Positions 18,392-27,529 of a stretch of 64,000 nucleotides of DNA are shown one piece after another (position 1 is the stretch's first letter; every line of letters begins with the position of its first letter). The notes beneath the pieces are model-generated. The model had not been told where the DNA came from, searched no databases, and saw only the letters and a program-made list of their open reading frames with translations. Position numbers and translations under genes: made by a program. This stretch comes from Anaeromyxobacter soli (GTDB lineage Bacteria; Myxococcota; Myxococcia; Myxococcales; Anaeromyxobacteraceae), in assembly GCF_022808855.1 (NCBI RefSeq), contig NZ_JAKZLF010000026.1, positions 1-64,000 of the forward strand, read 5' to 3'.

Positions 18392-18868
18392 ATGGCGGGC
18401 GACGGCGAGGGGCGCTGCAGGCGGTGCGGAGACGGCGAGCTGCAGGAGCAGACCGAGACGCTCTCGGTCGAGCTCCCGCGCTCCGCGGTGACCGCCTCGG
18501 TCGCCGTGCCGGCCCGGCGCTGCGCGGCGTGCGACGCCGTCCAGGTGGACGGCGAGCTCCGCGACCGGGTCCGCCTCGCCACCTGCTGCGAGCTCGCCGA
18601 CGCCGGCGTGGACACGGGAGAGGCGCTCCGGCACATGCGCAAGGCCCTCGGCCTGCGCGCCGCGGAGCTCGCGCGGCTGCTCGACCTCACGCCGGAGACC
18701 ATCTCGCACTGGGAGACCGGCCGCGCCGCCCCCAACCGCGCCGCGTTCATCGCCGTGTGCGCGATGGTGCAGGACGCGCTCGACGGGCGGAGCACCACCC
18801 GCGACCGGCTCGCGCGCCTCGCGCAGCACCAGGGTTACCCGCACGCGCTCGCCGTGAAGCTCCGCTGA
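18392..18868 (+). CDS. MqsA-like zinc-finger/HTH transcriptional regulator
   Basis: The 158-residue protein has an N-terminal zinc-binding half with Cys9, Cys12, Cys44 and Cys47 in two CxxC pairs. An HTH_3/XRE domain follows at about residues 75-130, with MRKALGLRAAELARLLDLT and ETISHWETGRAAP. This resembles YgiT/MqsA antitoxins, which repress transcription and bind a partner toxin. No toxin-like gene is adjacent; the upstream neighbour is the RpoH-like sigma factor, 28 bases away, so it may be a free-standing regulator tied to the stress response (inference). AGGAGGTCGGG precedes the ATG. Confidence 0.82.
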   Translation: MAGDGEGRCRRCGDGELQEQTETLSVELPRSAVTASVAVPARRCAACDAVQVDGELRDRVRLATCCELADAGVDTGEALRHMRKALGLRAAELARLLDLTPETISHWETGRAAPNRAAFIAVCAMVQDALDGRSTTRDRLARLAQHQGYPHALAVKLR

Positions 18869-19026
18869 CGCCGCGGGCCGCCTCGCCTCTCGCCATCGCG
18901 CCCGCCCGGCCGGCGGGTGTCTCACGAAGGGACGACGGGTCCGCCCGCCCGTGGCGACGCGCGAAGTTCACGCAGACTTCGCCGCCGCGCCGCCCGCCGA
19001 GCTACGCGCCGAGGCACGATCCGGGC

Positions 19027-19311
19027 ATGAACGACCAGCGAACCATCTACTGCGGAAAGCGGCACCGCCGCGCCGACGGCGTCCCCGTCGGGCACTCCTG
19101 CCGGATCCTCGCGCCCGAGTACCTGCGCGCGGAGCGGCTCGAGGAGTACGGATGGGCCGCCGCCTTGCTCGAGCGCATGCCCATCGTGCTCCATGCGGGG
19201 GCGGCCGACCTCGGGCAGGGTCGCGGCGGCGCGCCCGAGCATCCGAGGACCGCGGCGCTGAGGCCGCTCGACGGCTCGTCGGGCCCCGGGGCGGGACGTT
19301 GCAGTCAGTGA
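19027..19311 (+). CDS. Hypothetical protein
   Basis: The 94-residue frame begins IYCGKRHRRADGVPVGHSC with Cys9 and Cys25 among basic residues. A helical stretch LAPEYLRAERLEEYGW follows, then a Gly/Ala/Pro-rich tail. I do not recognise it. Strong third-position GC over the first 50 residues supports coding; the tail is less convincing. There is no clear ribosome site at the ATG. It sits between the MqsA-like regulator and the convergent triterpenoid operon. Confidence 0.45.
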   Translation: MNDQRTIYCGKRHRRADGVPVGHSCRILAPEYLRAERLEEYGWAAALLERMPIVLHAGAADLGQGRGGAPEHPRTAALRPLDGSSGPGAGRCSQ

Positions 19312-19348
19312 AGCGTGGGGCTCCTGCTCGCCGGACCGCCGCCTGGCC

Positions 19349-20842
19349 TCACGAGGCCGAGCGCGTCGGCTCGGCCTCCCGCGCGGTGGCGGCGAGGAGC
19401 GGCGCGAAGGTCCGCCACGTCTCGCGCAGCCGGCGGCACCAGCCGAGCGAGGCACGGACGAAGGCGATCGTCTCGCGCGGCCTGCCGAGCGCGTCCGAGA
19501 GCGTCCGGACGAGGTGCCCGCCGCGGGAGAGGCCCCGCGCCGCGAGGGCGGCCGCGACGCTGCGGGCCACGGGAGGCAGCGGCGCCGCGGGCGTGTCGGT
19601 GACGACGCGGAGCACCGAGAACGCGATCCCGGCCTCGGCGGCGGTCCGCGCGAGCGCGGCGGATTCCATGTCGCCGGCGGCGGGCGCGCGGAGACCGTGG
19701 CCGGCGGCGGCGAGCACCTCGGCCGCGGACGAGAGCTCGACCGGGCGGGCGCCGGGCGCGAGCCGCAGGAGCGCCGGGGGCAGCTCCAGCGCGGCCCGCT
19801 CTCCGTCCGCGAGCCGGTGCACCGACCGCGCGGTCACGACCGCGCCCACCTCGAGCCCCGGCGAGAGCGCGCCGGCGAACCCCGACGACACCACGAGCGA
19901 AGGCCGCGGTCCGCGCGCGAGCCGCGCCGCGAGCGCCGCCCGCGCGCGCTCCGGCCCGACGCCGGTGCAGAGCACCTCGAGCCCCGCCGCGTCCGCGTCC
20001 GAGATCCCGCGGCGGCAGGCGGCCGCCTCGGCGAAGGTCGCGGCGCAGACCACGATGCCCGCCGCCCGGCGGGGCGCGCGGAGCCGCACCGCCAGCGCCG
20101 CGAGCGTGAGGGCGGACACCGTCGCGCTCGCCGCCGCGAGCGCGTGATCGCCGATCGCGATCGTGACCGCGAGGTTGAAGGCGAGGACGCCCGCGTACAC
20201 GGCGTAGATCCCGGGGACGAAGCGCGGGTGCACCCGCCGGAACGGCCCGCGGCAGCCCGGGAGGCTCGCTGCGCAGCGCTGGAACACCCACGCGCTCACG
20301 GCGCCGACGAGGAACCAGCCCGCGAAGTTGGCGGCGGTCACGCCGAAGTAGAACCCGCGGTAGGGGTAGTCGTAGATGCGCCCCAGGAACCACTTCTCCC
20401 CCTGCAGCGTCACCGGGTCGATGACGACGTCGAGGAGCGTCATGAGCACGCCGGCGAGGAGCGGCGCCAGCGGGTGGAGGAGGCCCGGGGCGCGCCCCCG
20501 GCCGCGCTCCTCCGGCGGCGACAGGAGCGCGCCGGCCAGCGCGAGCGAGAAGTAGGAGAGGAACACGAAGGACAGCGAGTCCCAGAACGGCACGTTCGCG
20601 ATCCAGAGCTCGCGCGTGCGCGTCTCGTCGAAGTAGCGGTACGGCCCGAAGGGGAAGCCGTTGCGGGTGGAGCTGTACTCCGCGCCGAAGGCGAGGAGCC
20701 AGGTCGTCACCCCGAAGACGAGCGTCCGGCGCGGACCGAGCTGGTGCAGCGCGAACACGAGGAAGCACGCGAAGAACGCGTACACGTACGGACGGTGGAC
20801 GACCGTGCCCCAGAGCAGCGCCGCCGTGTCCGCGAGCGCCAT
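19349..20842 (-). CDS. Fusion of carotenoid-type membrane domain and HpnG-like nucleosidase
   Basis: This 497-residue protein joins two families. Residues about 1-260 form a multi-pass membrane domain of the carotenoid-biosynthesis DUF422/CruF type, with WLLAFGAEYSSTRNGFPFG near residue 48 and LLDVVIDPVTLQGEKWFLG near 137. CruF is a carotenoid 1',2'-hydratase. Residues about 265-470 resemble a nucleoside phosphorylase/nucleosidase, with VVSSGFAGALSPGLEVGAVV and GDMESAALARTA. In hopanoid loci the matching stand-alone enzyme HpnG removes adenine from adenosylhopane made by HpnH (family knowledge). It is the last gene of the operon, seven bases after squalene-hopene cyclase. The combination in one chain is unusual; which activities remain is unknown. 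Confidence 0.82.
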   Translation of the reverse strand: MALADTAALLWGTVVHRPYVYAFFACFLVFALHQLGPRRTLVFGVTTWLLAFGAEYSSTRNGFPFGPYRYFDETRTRELWIANVPFWDSLSFVFLSYFSLALAGALLSPPEERGRGRAPGLLHPLAPLLAGVLMTLLDVVIDPVTLQGEKWFLGRIYDYPYRGFYFGVTAANFAGWFLVGAVSAWVFQRCAASLPGCRGPFRRVHPRFVPGIYAVYAGVLAFNLAVTIAIGDHALAAASATVSALTLAALAVRLRAPRRAAGIVVCAATFAEAAACRRGISDADAAGLEVLCTGVGPERARAALAARLARGPRPSLVVSSGFAGALSPGLEVGAVVTARSVHRLADGERAALELPPALLRLAPGARPVELSSAAEVLAAAGHGLRAPAAGDMESAALARTAAEAGIAFSVLRVVTDTPAAPLPPVARSVAAALAARGLSRGGHLVRTLSDALGRPRETIAFVRASLGWCRRLRETWRTFAPLLAATAREAEPTRSAS

Positions 20843-20849
20843 GGGCGGC

Positions 20850-22814
20850 CTAGCCGCTCCGCGCGAACCGCCCGAGCGCCATGAGCGGGAAGTAGTGCCG
20901 GTAGAGGTGGTAGCGGAGGTAGAAGTGGCGCGGGAAGCCGGTGCCGGTGAACGCCTCCTCGCTCCACGACCCGGCCTCCTCCCCGTCCGTCAGCTGCCGC
21001 TCGACGAGCCACGCCACGCCGCGCCGGATCGCGTCGTCCCCCCCGGAGCCGTAGGCGAGGAGCCCGATGAGCCCCCACGCCGTCTGCGAGGCGGTGGAGG
21101 GGCCGCGCCCCATCGCGGCGCGGTCGGCGTAGGACTCGAGCCCCTCTCCCCAGCCGCCGTCGGCGTTCTGCACCGACTCGAGCCAGCGGAGCGCGCGCCC
21201 GACCATCGCGTCCGACCGAGGGACGCGCTGGCGCGCGAGGCCGGCGAGGACGTTCGACGTGCCGTACACGTAGTTCACCCCCCAGCGCCCGTAGAAGCTC
21301 CCCTCCGGCTCCTGCGCGCGGCGGAGGTAGGCGACACCGCGCCGGCAGGCGCCTCGGAGGCGCGGGTCGTCGAGGAGCCCGAAGGCCTCGAGCACGCGCC
21401 CGGTCACGTCGGGGCTCGACGGGTCGCAGAGCGAGTCCATGTCCGAGAACGGGATGTCGTTCAGGAACCGCTTGTCGTTGTCGCGGTCGAACGCGGCCCA
21501 GCCGCCGTCCCGGTTCTGCATGCTCGCGACCCAGGCCGCCGCCCGGCGGACCGCGTCGCCCTCCCGCGAGGCGGGGTCCTGCTTCAGGAGGCCGATGATC
21601 ACCGCGGCGGTGTCGTCCACGTCCGGGTACCAGCTGTTCGCGTACTCGAAGGCCCAGCCGCCGGGCGGGCCCCGCGGATCGTAGACGCGCCAGTCGCCCC
21701 AGTCGTTCGTGAGCTGCATCCCCTCGATCCAGCGGCGCGCCGCGAGCAGGCGCGGATCGGCGGGATCGGCGCCCGCGTCGACGAGGCCGATGAGCGCCAG
21801 GATCGTGTCCCAGACCGGCGACTGGCAGGCCTCCACCCGGAAGCCCTCCGCGTCGCTCAGGGTGAATCGCTCGATCGCCTCGAGCCCGCGCCTGACCGGG
21901 TCCGAGTCGAGCCCGCGGCCGGCCGCGTGGAGCGCGAGGACGCCGTTCAGCATGGGCGGGAAGATCCCGGCCCAGTCGCCGCTCGCCTCCTGCCGGGCCA
22001 GGATCCACTCCTCGCAGGCGCGGAGCGCCTCCGCCCGCAGCCGCGTGAGCGGCGGCACGCGCCGGACCCGCTCGTGCGCGCGGAGGGCCACGTCCGCGGC
22101 GTTGAAGAACGCCTTCCAGCCGAGCCCGTGCCGGCGCACCGTCGCGAGGACCGACTCGCGGTACGGCACGCGCTTCTCGGCGGGATCGAGCCAGAGGTGG
22201 TCGAGCCAGGAGTTCGCGTCGGAGCGGCCGTTCGGGAGCGCGAAGACCGGCCGGTGGTGGAAGAGCACGAAGAGCGGGATCATCGTCGAGCGCGCCCAGC
22301 TCGCGAGCCGGTACGCGTTCACCGGCGCCCAGCGCGGCAGGAAGATGACCTCCGCCGGGACGATGGGGACGGCGTCCCAGGGGAAGAGCCCGAAGAGCGC
22401 GAGGTTGATGCGCGTGAACACGCGCACCCGCGCGAGGCCTCCCGCGGCGCGGATGGCCCGCTCCGCGGCGAGGAGCCGCTCGTCCTCCCGGGCGACCCCG
22501 AGCAGGCGCAGCGCGAGGTACGCCTCGGCGGTCGTGGAGACGTCCCCGGGGAGCGTCGAGGCGATGCCGAAGCTGCCGTCCGGCTTCTGGCGGGAGCAGA
22601 GGTAGCGGACGAGCGAACCGCGGCGCGCGGTGAGGTCGAGCCCGAGCGCCTGGCGCAGGAGCACGTACTCGGCGGTCACCGTGACGTTCGACTCGAGCTC
22701 GCCGCGCCAGTGGTCGCGCCGCTGGGTGCGGTAGAGGAAGTCCTGCGCGGCGAGGGCCGCGCGGCGCGCCGCGCGCGCGAGGGGGTCCTCCGCGAGGCGG
22801 ACGTGGCCGCTCAT
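20850..22814 (-). CDS. shc: Squalene-hopene cyclase
   Basis: The 654-residue enzyme cyclises squalene to hopene or diplopterol and is a monotopic membrane protein. The protonating motif is Asp398-Val-Asp-Asp401 in YPDVDDTA, and several QW repeats are present (QKPDGSFG near 76, QNRDGGWAAFD, QEPEGSFYGRWG, QNADGGWGE). Length is normal. Its ATG overlaps the TGA of the phytoene/squalene synthase gene (ATGA, 22811-22814), showing tight translational coupling. It lies among hpn-type genes, so the operon should make extended C35 hopanoids. A variant acting on another C30 polyene cannot be ruled out. Confidence 0.95.
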   Translation of the reverse strand: MSGHVRLAEDPLARAARRAALAAQDFLYRTQRRDHWRGELESNVTVTAEYVLLRQALGLDLTARRGSLVRYLCSRQKPDGSFGIASTLPGDVSTTAEAYLALRLLGVAREDERLLAAERAIRAAGGLARVRVFTRINLALFGLFPWDAVPIVPAEVIFLPRWAPVNAYRLASWARSTMIPLFVLFHHRPVFALPNGRSDANSWLDHLWLDPAEKRVPYRESVLATVRRHGLGWKAFFNAADVALRAHERVRRVPPLTRLRAEALRACEEWILARQEASGDWAGIFPPMLNGVLALHAAGRGLDSDPVRRGLEAIERFTLSDAEGFRVEACQSPVWDTILALIGLVDAGADPADPRLLAARRWIEGMQLTNDWGDWRVYDPRGPPGGWAFEYANSWYPDVDDTAAVIIGLLKQDPASREGDAVRRAAAWVASMQNRDGGWAAFDRDNDKRFLNDIPFSDMDSLCDPSSPDVTGRVLEAFGLLDDPRLRGACRRGVAYLRRAQEPEGSFYGRWGVNYVYGTSNVLAGLARQRVPRSDAMVGRALRWLESVQNADGGWGEGLESYADRAAMGRGPSTASQTAWGLIGLLAYGSGGDDAIRRGVAWLVERQLTDGEEAGSWSEEAFTGTGFPRHFYLRYHLYRHYFPLMALGRFARSG

Positions 22815-23746
22815 TGCGCGTGGCCGTTGGCGGCGAGCGAGGCCCTCCACAGGGCGCCCGGCACGAGCGCCAGCTTCTCGCTCGCCGAGAGGCTCGCGCG
22901 GCGGCGGAAGACGTCGTAGCCGTTCGCGCGGATCTTGCCGAGGATGGCGGAGTAGGCGTCCACGGCGAACTGGAACGCCAGGCGCCCGCGCGCGTCCGCG
23001 AGGAGCGGGATGAGCGCCAGGCCGCGCTCGTACAGCCCGCGCGCCCGCGCGATCTCGAAGTCCATCAGCGCCCGGAAGCGGCCGTCCACCCGCCGCGCCG
23101 AGAGGTGGCCCTCGCCGAGGCCGAAGAGCGCCAGGTCCTCCTCCGGCAGGTACACGCGCCCGAGCGCGAGGTCCTCGCCGACGTCGCGCAGGATGTTCGT
23201 GAGCTGCATGGCGGTGCCGAGCGTCTTCGCGTGTTCGAGCGCTTCCGTGCCGGCGCGGTAGCCCGCGACCGGGGTGATCATGAGCCCGACCGTCCCGGCG
23301 ACCCGGTAGCAGTAGCGCTCGAGGTCGGCGAAGGTCCGGTAGCGCGCGCCGTCCAGGTCCATGAGCAGCCCGGCCACGAGGTCGTCGAACGGCTCGAGGG
23401 GGATGCCGTGGCGGCGCACCGTCTCGCCGAGCGCGACGAAGCGCGGCTGCACGCTCTGCCCGAGCACGGCCCGGCGCAGCTCCTCGAGCATCGCGGCGAG
23501 CTTCCCCCGGATGGCGTCGGGCGTGTCGTCCGGCCCGGGGACGTCCACCGCGTCGTCGGCCACCCGCGCGAACCCGTACAGCGCGGCGATGTCGCTCCCG
23601 CGCTCGGGCCCGAGCAGCTTCGCCATCATGTGGAACGTCTTCCCGTGCACGCGGAGGATGTCCCAGCACTCGGCGAGCCCCCGCCGCCCCAGCTCCGCCA
23701 GGGCGGGCGTGCGCCCGCGCTCGGCGCCCACTGTCACGGTGTCCAT
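22811..23746 (-). CDS. Phytoene/squalene synthase
   Basis: This 311-residue trans-isoprenyl diphosphate synthase has both Asp-rich motifs: ADDAVD at 63-68, and NILRDVGEDLALGRVYLP around 184-201 with Asp188 and Asp192. The stretch YCYRVAGTVGLMITPV resembles CrtB-type phytoene synthases more than HpnC or HpnD. It condenses two prenyl diphosphates head to head (FPP to C30 or GGPP to C40). Neighbours suggest a C30 product for the hopene cyclase, yet no second HpnC/HpnD gene is present. It overlaps the preceding oxidase gene by 13 bases and the cyclase by four. Confidence 0.9.
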   Translation of the reverse strand: MDTVTVGAERGRTPALAELGRRGLAECWDILRVHGKTFHMMAKLLGPERGSDIAALYGFARVADDAVDVPGPDDTPDAIRGKLAAMLEELRRAVLGQSVQPRFVALGETVRRHGIPLEPFDDLVAGLLMDLDGARYRTFADLERYCYRVAGTVGLMITPVAGYRAGTEALEHAKTLGTAMQLTNILRDVGEDLALGRVYLPEEDLALFGLGEGHLSARRVDGRFRALMDFEIARARGLYERGLALIPLLADARGRLAFQFAVDAYSAILGKIRANGYDVFRRRASLSASEKLALVPGALWRASLAANGHAQ

Positions 23747-25458
23747 TCGGTCCCCCCTTCGACGAGCTGCTCGGACGGCGCGGCCGGCCGCGCGCGGGCG
23801 CGCCCCCTCCGGCGGGCGAGCCGCGCGTGGGCGCGGCGCGCGGCGATCTTCCCGGAGAGCGCCGCAGTCGGCACGGTGCCCGGCCAGACGGTGAAGTGCC
23901 CGGCGGTGTGGAAGTTCTCGAGCGGCGTCTCGACGTGCGCGAGCGGGTTCGAGAACGGGAAGCTCCTGAGGTTGAGCTCGAACCCGCAGGAGCCGCCGAA
24001 GGCGTTGCGCGTGAAGCGCACGGTGGACGGCGGCGCGCCGACGTCGAGGTGGACGACGCGGTCGGCCACCCCGGGGACGAGCCCGTCGAGCTTCTCGAGG
24101 AGCTCCGCGGCGACCTGCCGCTTCAGCGCGCGGTACGCCGCCGGCCTGGGCGGCGGCCGCGCCGCCTCGCGGGCCGGATCGCCCGAGAGGCCCGTGCGCC
24201 AGCCGTCCTGCCAGTCGTGGCGCGTGAACGCCTGCACGACGAGCGCGGACTTCCCCGCGGGAGCGAGCGACGGGTCGCGGAGGCCGTGGGCCGTCACCTC
24301 CAGGAAGGCGTGCCGGTGCGCGTCCGGATCGGCGGGATCCAGCGCGGTCTTGCACGCGAACGAGGGGAAGTAGAAGACGTGCGAGGTGCGGAGCCGCTCG
24401 CGGAGCGCCTCGGGCGCGAGGTCGAGGCCCAGGTACACGGAGACGAGCGCGTCGGACGTGCGCGCGCGGTCGAGGCGCGCGAGCGCGGCGGGCGAGAAGC
24501 GCTCGCGCCCCACGAGCCGGTGGACCGCGAAGCGGTAGTCCCCGGTGTAGACGACCTCCTCCGCCTCCAGCCGCTCGCCGCGCGCGGTCCGCACCGCGAC
24601 CGCGCGGTCGCCGCTCACGTCGAGCGCCGCGACCGTGCGCCGGAAGAGGAACCGCACGCCGCGCTCCTCGAGCCGCGCCACCCAGCGGTCGAAGAACCCC
24701 TGCAGCCCGCCCTCCGGGTACCAGTAGTCGCTCGCCCACAGGTGCCAGAAGGCCGACGCGACGAACACGTTCATCCGCGTGTAGCCGCAGCTCGCGAGGA
24801 GGTCGCGCACGCCGGACGGCGGGAGCTCGCGCGCGTACCAGGCCGCGGAGTCGTCGAGGAGCAGCGTGCGGAGATCGCGGAGGCGCCGGAGGAGCACCGC
24901 CGGCGAGCGCACCGCCTCGCGCTCCAGCGCCCCGAGGGCCCAGCGCGCGGCGCTCGTCCCGCCCGCGTCGCGGACGTAGGGGACCCGCTCCGGGACGAAC
25001 AGGCGCGAGAGCAGCGCGGAGGTCCGCTCGTGGAAGGCGAACACCCGGCCGAGCGACGCCGCGCTCTCCGGGAACGCCTGCTGGAGCGCCCGGCTCACCG
25101 CGCCGAGCGAGGTCACGTCCACGTCCACCCCCGGCATGACGAGCCGGTAGTGGGCGCGGCGGAAGCGCGCGAGGTCCGCGAGCCCGTACTGCTCGAGGAG
25201 CGGGAAGACGATGCCCATGTCCTCGAACGACTGGCAGCCGACGTCGAAGTAGAAGCCGCGGCGGCGGATGCCGCCCATGAGCCCGCCCGCCTGGTGGTCG
25301 TGCTCGAGGACGAGGACGCGGTGCCCGCGCTGGCAGAGGTCGGACGCGGCCACGAGCCCTGCGATCCCGGCGCCGACGACGATCGCGTCGAAGCGGCCCG
25401 CCGCCGCCTCCTCGCGCGCCTCCCGGCGCGAGCGCGCCTTGTCGTCGGGCTCGGTCAT
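23734..25458 (-). CDS. FAD-dependent carotenoid-type desaturase/oxidase
   Basis: The 574-residue protein has an N-terminal dinucleotide-binding fold IVVGAGIAGLVAASDL (about 26-41) with a following acidic residue in VLVLEHDHQAGG. C-terminal FHTAGHFTVWPGTVPTAALSG resembles the FAD-contact region of CrtI/CrtO-type enzymes. These desaturate, saturate or isomerise polyenes. It is longer than HpnE (usually about 420 residues) and has a Pro/Arg-rich tail. It sits between type 2 IPP isomerase (ATGA overlap at 25455-25458) and the synthase. It may complete squalene formation or make a C30 carotenoid-like side product; I cannot decide from sequence. Confidence 0.83.
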   Translation of the reverse strand: MTEPDDKARSRREAREEAAAGRFDAIVVGAGIAGLVAASDLCQRGHRVLVLEHDHQAGGLMGGIRRRGFYFDVGCQSFEDMGIVFPLLEQYGLADLARFRRAHYRLVMPGVDVDVTSLGAVSRALQQAFPESAASLGRVFAFHERTSALLSRLFVPERVPYVRDAGGTSAARWALGALEREAVRSPAVLLRRLRDLRTLLLDDSAAWYARELPPSGVRDLLASCGYTRMNVFVASAFWHLWASDYWYPEGGLQGFFDRWVARLEERGVRFLFRRTVAALDVSGDRAVAVRTARGERLEAEEVVYTGDYRFAVHRLVGRERFSPAALARLDRARTSDALVSVYLGLDLAPEALRERLRTSHVFYFPSFACKTALDPADPDAHRHAFLEVTAHGLRDPSLAPAGKSALVVQAFTRHDWQDGWRTGLSGDPAREAARPPPRPAAYRALKRQVAAELLEKLDGLVPGVADRVVHLDVGAPPSTVRFTRNAFGGSCGFELNLRSFPFSNPLAHVETPLENFHTAGHFTVWPGTVPTAALSGKIAARRAHARLARRRGRARARPAAPSEQLVEGGTEWTP

Positions 25459-26507
25459 TTCGGGGGGAACGCGGTGAGGTCGCGGGCGCGGGAGAGCGGG
25501 CGGTCGCGCAGCTCGGCGACGCGCGTGCAGCCGGTGAGGAACATGGCGAGGCGCAGCTCCTGGACGAGCCGCTCGAGCTCCTCGGCCGCCGCCTCCCAGG
25601 ACCGCTCCGCCGCGCGCAGGAGCGGCAGGGCGAGCGCCACCGCGTCCGCCCCGAGCGCCAGCGCCTTCGCGATCTCGATCCCGTTCCGGATCCCCCCGGA
25701 GGCGACGACCACCCGCTCCGGTAGCGCCGCGCGGCAGGCGGCGATGCTCTCGACGGTGGGGATCCCCCAGCGCGCGAACGTCTCGCCGAGGTCGCGCCGC
25801 GCCGGATCGCGCGCCCGCAGGCTCTCGACCCGGGCCCAGGAGGTCCCCCCGAGCCCCCCGGTCTCCACCCCAGCCACCGGCAGCGCCGCGATCTTCCGCG
25901 CGGTCGTGCGGGAGATGCCAGCGCCGACCTCCTTCAGCAGCACGGGGACGCCCAGCTCCGGGATCACCGCGGCGAGCCTCGGCAGGAGCGCCGCGAAGCG
26001 GGTGTCGCCCTCGGGCTGGATCGCCTCCTGGAGCGGGTTCAGGTGGAAGTTGAAGGCGTCGCAGCCGACCTCGGCCACGAGCCGCCTGACCTCCGGGACG
26101 CCCACGCCCAGGTTGAGCTGCACGGCGCCGAGGTTCCCGAAGAGGAGCGGCAGGCCCGGCGCGGCCTCGCGCACCGCGTAGCTGTCGCGGGTCGAAGGGT
26201 CCTGGAGCATGCGCCGCTGCGAGCCGAGCGCGAAGCCCACGCCGCAGCGCTCCGCGGCGCGCGCGAGGCGCCGGTTCACCTCGCCGGCGCGCGGCGTCCC
26301 GCCCGTCATCGCGCCGACCACGATGGGCGCGGCGAGCCGCTTGCCGAAGAGCTCCGTCTCGGTCCGCACCGCCGCGAGGTCCACCTCGGGCAGCGCGTCG
26401 TGGTCGAAGCGCAGCGCGGCGAACCCGGTGGCGTCGCCGCCCGGGAGCTCGACCTCCTCCGCGAGGCACAGGGCGAGGTGGCTGTCCTTCCGCTCGGCGA
26501 TGGACAT
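25455..26507 (-). CDS. fni: Type 2 isopentenyl-diphosphate isomerase
   Basis: This 350-residue FMN/NADPH-dependent cytoplasmic enzyme interconverts IPP and DMAPP, feeding the prenyl chain for the operon's products. Markers are the N-terminal RKDSHL, VGAMTGGT in the first barrel strands, GSQRRML, NLGAVQLN, FNFHLNPLQEAIQPEGD with the catalytic Gln, VLLKEVGAGIS, and the FMN-phosphate loop SGGIRNGIEIAKALALGADAV. Length matches the family. Start ATG 26507; the stop overlaps the oxidase start. Confidence 0.93.
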   Translation of the reverse strand: MSIAERKDSHLALCLAEEVELPGGDATGFAALRFDHDALPEVDLAAVRTETELFGKRLAAPIVVGAMTGGTPRAGEVNRRLARAAERCGVGFALGSQRRMLQDPSTRDSYAVREAAPGLPLLFGNLGAVQLNLGVGVPEVRRLVAEVGCDAFNFHLNPLQEAIQPEGDTRFAALLPRLAAVIPELGVPVLLKEVGAGISRTTARKIAALPVAGVETGGLGGTSWARVESLRARDPARRDLGETFARWGIPTVESIAACRAALPERVVVASGGIRNGIEIAKALALGADAVALALPLLRAAERSWEAAAEELERLVQELRLAMFLTGCTRVAELRDRPLSRARDLTAFPPK

Positions 26508-26518
26508 CCCTACCTCCC

Positions 26519-27529
26519 TCAGCGCATGAGCGACCGCACGGAGCGGACGACGTTCCCGACGGTGGCCATCGAGTCCTGCACCGCGGAGGGCTCGTAGCCC
26601 GAGTGCACCATGCAGTCGGCGCAGCGCGGGTGGCGCCCCGCCCCGAACTTCTCCCAGTCCGTCGTCTCCATGAGCTCGGCGAAGGTCTTCGCGTGGCCGC
26701 CCTCCGAGAAAAGGTAGCAGGGGCGCTGCCAGCCGAGGACGCTGTAGTTGGGGCTGCCCCACGGCGTGCACTGGTAGTCGCGGAGCCCGGCGAGGAAGTC
26801 GAGGTAGAACGGCGAGTGATTGAAGCGCCAGCCGCGCTCGCGCGCGGGCGCGAGCACGCGGCGGAACAGCGCGCGCGTCTCGTCCCGCCGCAGGAAGTGC
26901 TCCTGGTCCGGCGCCCGCTCGTAGCCGTAGCCGGGAGAGACCGTCATGCCCTCCACGCCGAGCGCCATCACCTCGTCGAAGAACCGGTGCACCTCCTCCG
27001 GGTCCTGGCCGACGAAGAGGGTCGAGTTGGTCGTCACGCGGAAGCCGCGCGCCCGCGCCGCGCGGATGGCCGCCACGGCGGCCCGGTGGACGCCGGCGCG
27101 CTGCACCGACGCGTCGTGGCGCGCCTCCACGCCGTCGAGGTGCACGTTGAACGTCAGCCGCCCGTGCGGCTCGAAGAGCGCGAGCTTCTTCTCGAGCAGG
27201 ATGGCGTTCGTGCACAGGTAGACGAACCGGCCGCGCTCCACGAGCCCGCGCGCGATGCGGGCGATCTCGGGGTGGAGGAGCGGCTCGCCGCCGGCGATGC
27301 TCACGACGGGCGCTCCGCACTCGTCGGAGGCCGCCCAGCACTGCTCGGGCGTGAGCGAGCTCCGCAGCACGGCCTCGGGGTGCTGGATCTTCCCGCAGCC
27401 GGCGCACTCGAGGTTGCAGCGGAAGAGCGGCTCCAGCATCAGCACGAGCGGGTAGCGCGCCCGCCCGCGCAGCTTCTGGGCCACGATGTACCGGCCCACC
27501 GCCACCGCCTGCTTCAGCGGGATGCCCAT
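26519..27529 (-). CDS. hpnH: Radical SAM adenosylhopane synthase HpnH
   Basis: This 336-residue radical SAM enzyme has the cluster motif CX3CX2C at Cys38, Cys42 and Cys45 ([10 protein letters not shown]), followed by [13 protein letters not shown] and C-terminal auxiliary cysteines in [16 protein letters not shown]. HpnH couples a 5'-deoxyadenosyl group to diploptene to give adenosylhopane, the first step toward C35 hopanoids (family knowledge). Sequence and length agree well. Its start overlaps the end of the epimerase gene by 16 bases. The HpnG-like domain that would act next is fused at the operon's end. Confidence 0.93.
   Translation of the reverse strand: MGIPLKQAVAVGRYIVAQKLRGRARYPLVLMLEPLFRCNLECAGCGKIQHPEAVLRSSLTPEQCWAASDECGAPVVSIAGGEPLLHPEIARIARGLVERGRFVYLCTNAILLEKKLALFEPHGRLTFNVHLDGVEARHDASVQRAGVHRAAVAAIRAARARGFRVTTNSTLFVGQDPEEVHRFFDEVMALGVEGMTVSPGYGYERAPDQEHFLRRDETRALFRRVLAPARERGWRFNHSPFYLDFLAGLRDYQCTPWGSPNYSVLGWQRPCYLFSEGGHAKTFAELMETTDWEKFGAGRHPRCADCMVHSGYEPSAVQDSMATVGNVVRSVRSLMR

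Noticed and set aside
18392-18868. Toxin-antitoxin system built on the MqsA-like regulator
   Set aside because: No small toxin-like gene is adjacent on either side, so only a regulator can be claimed.
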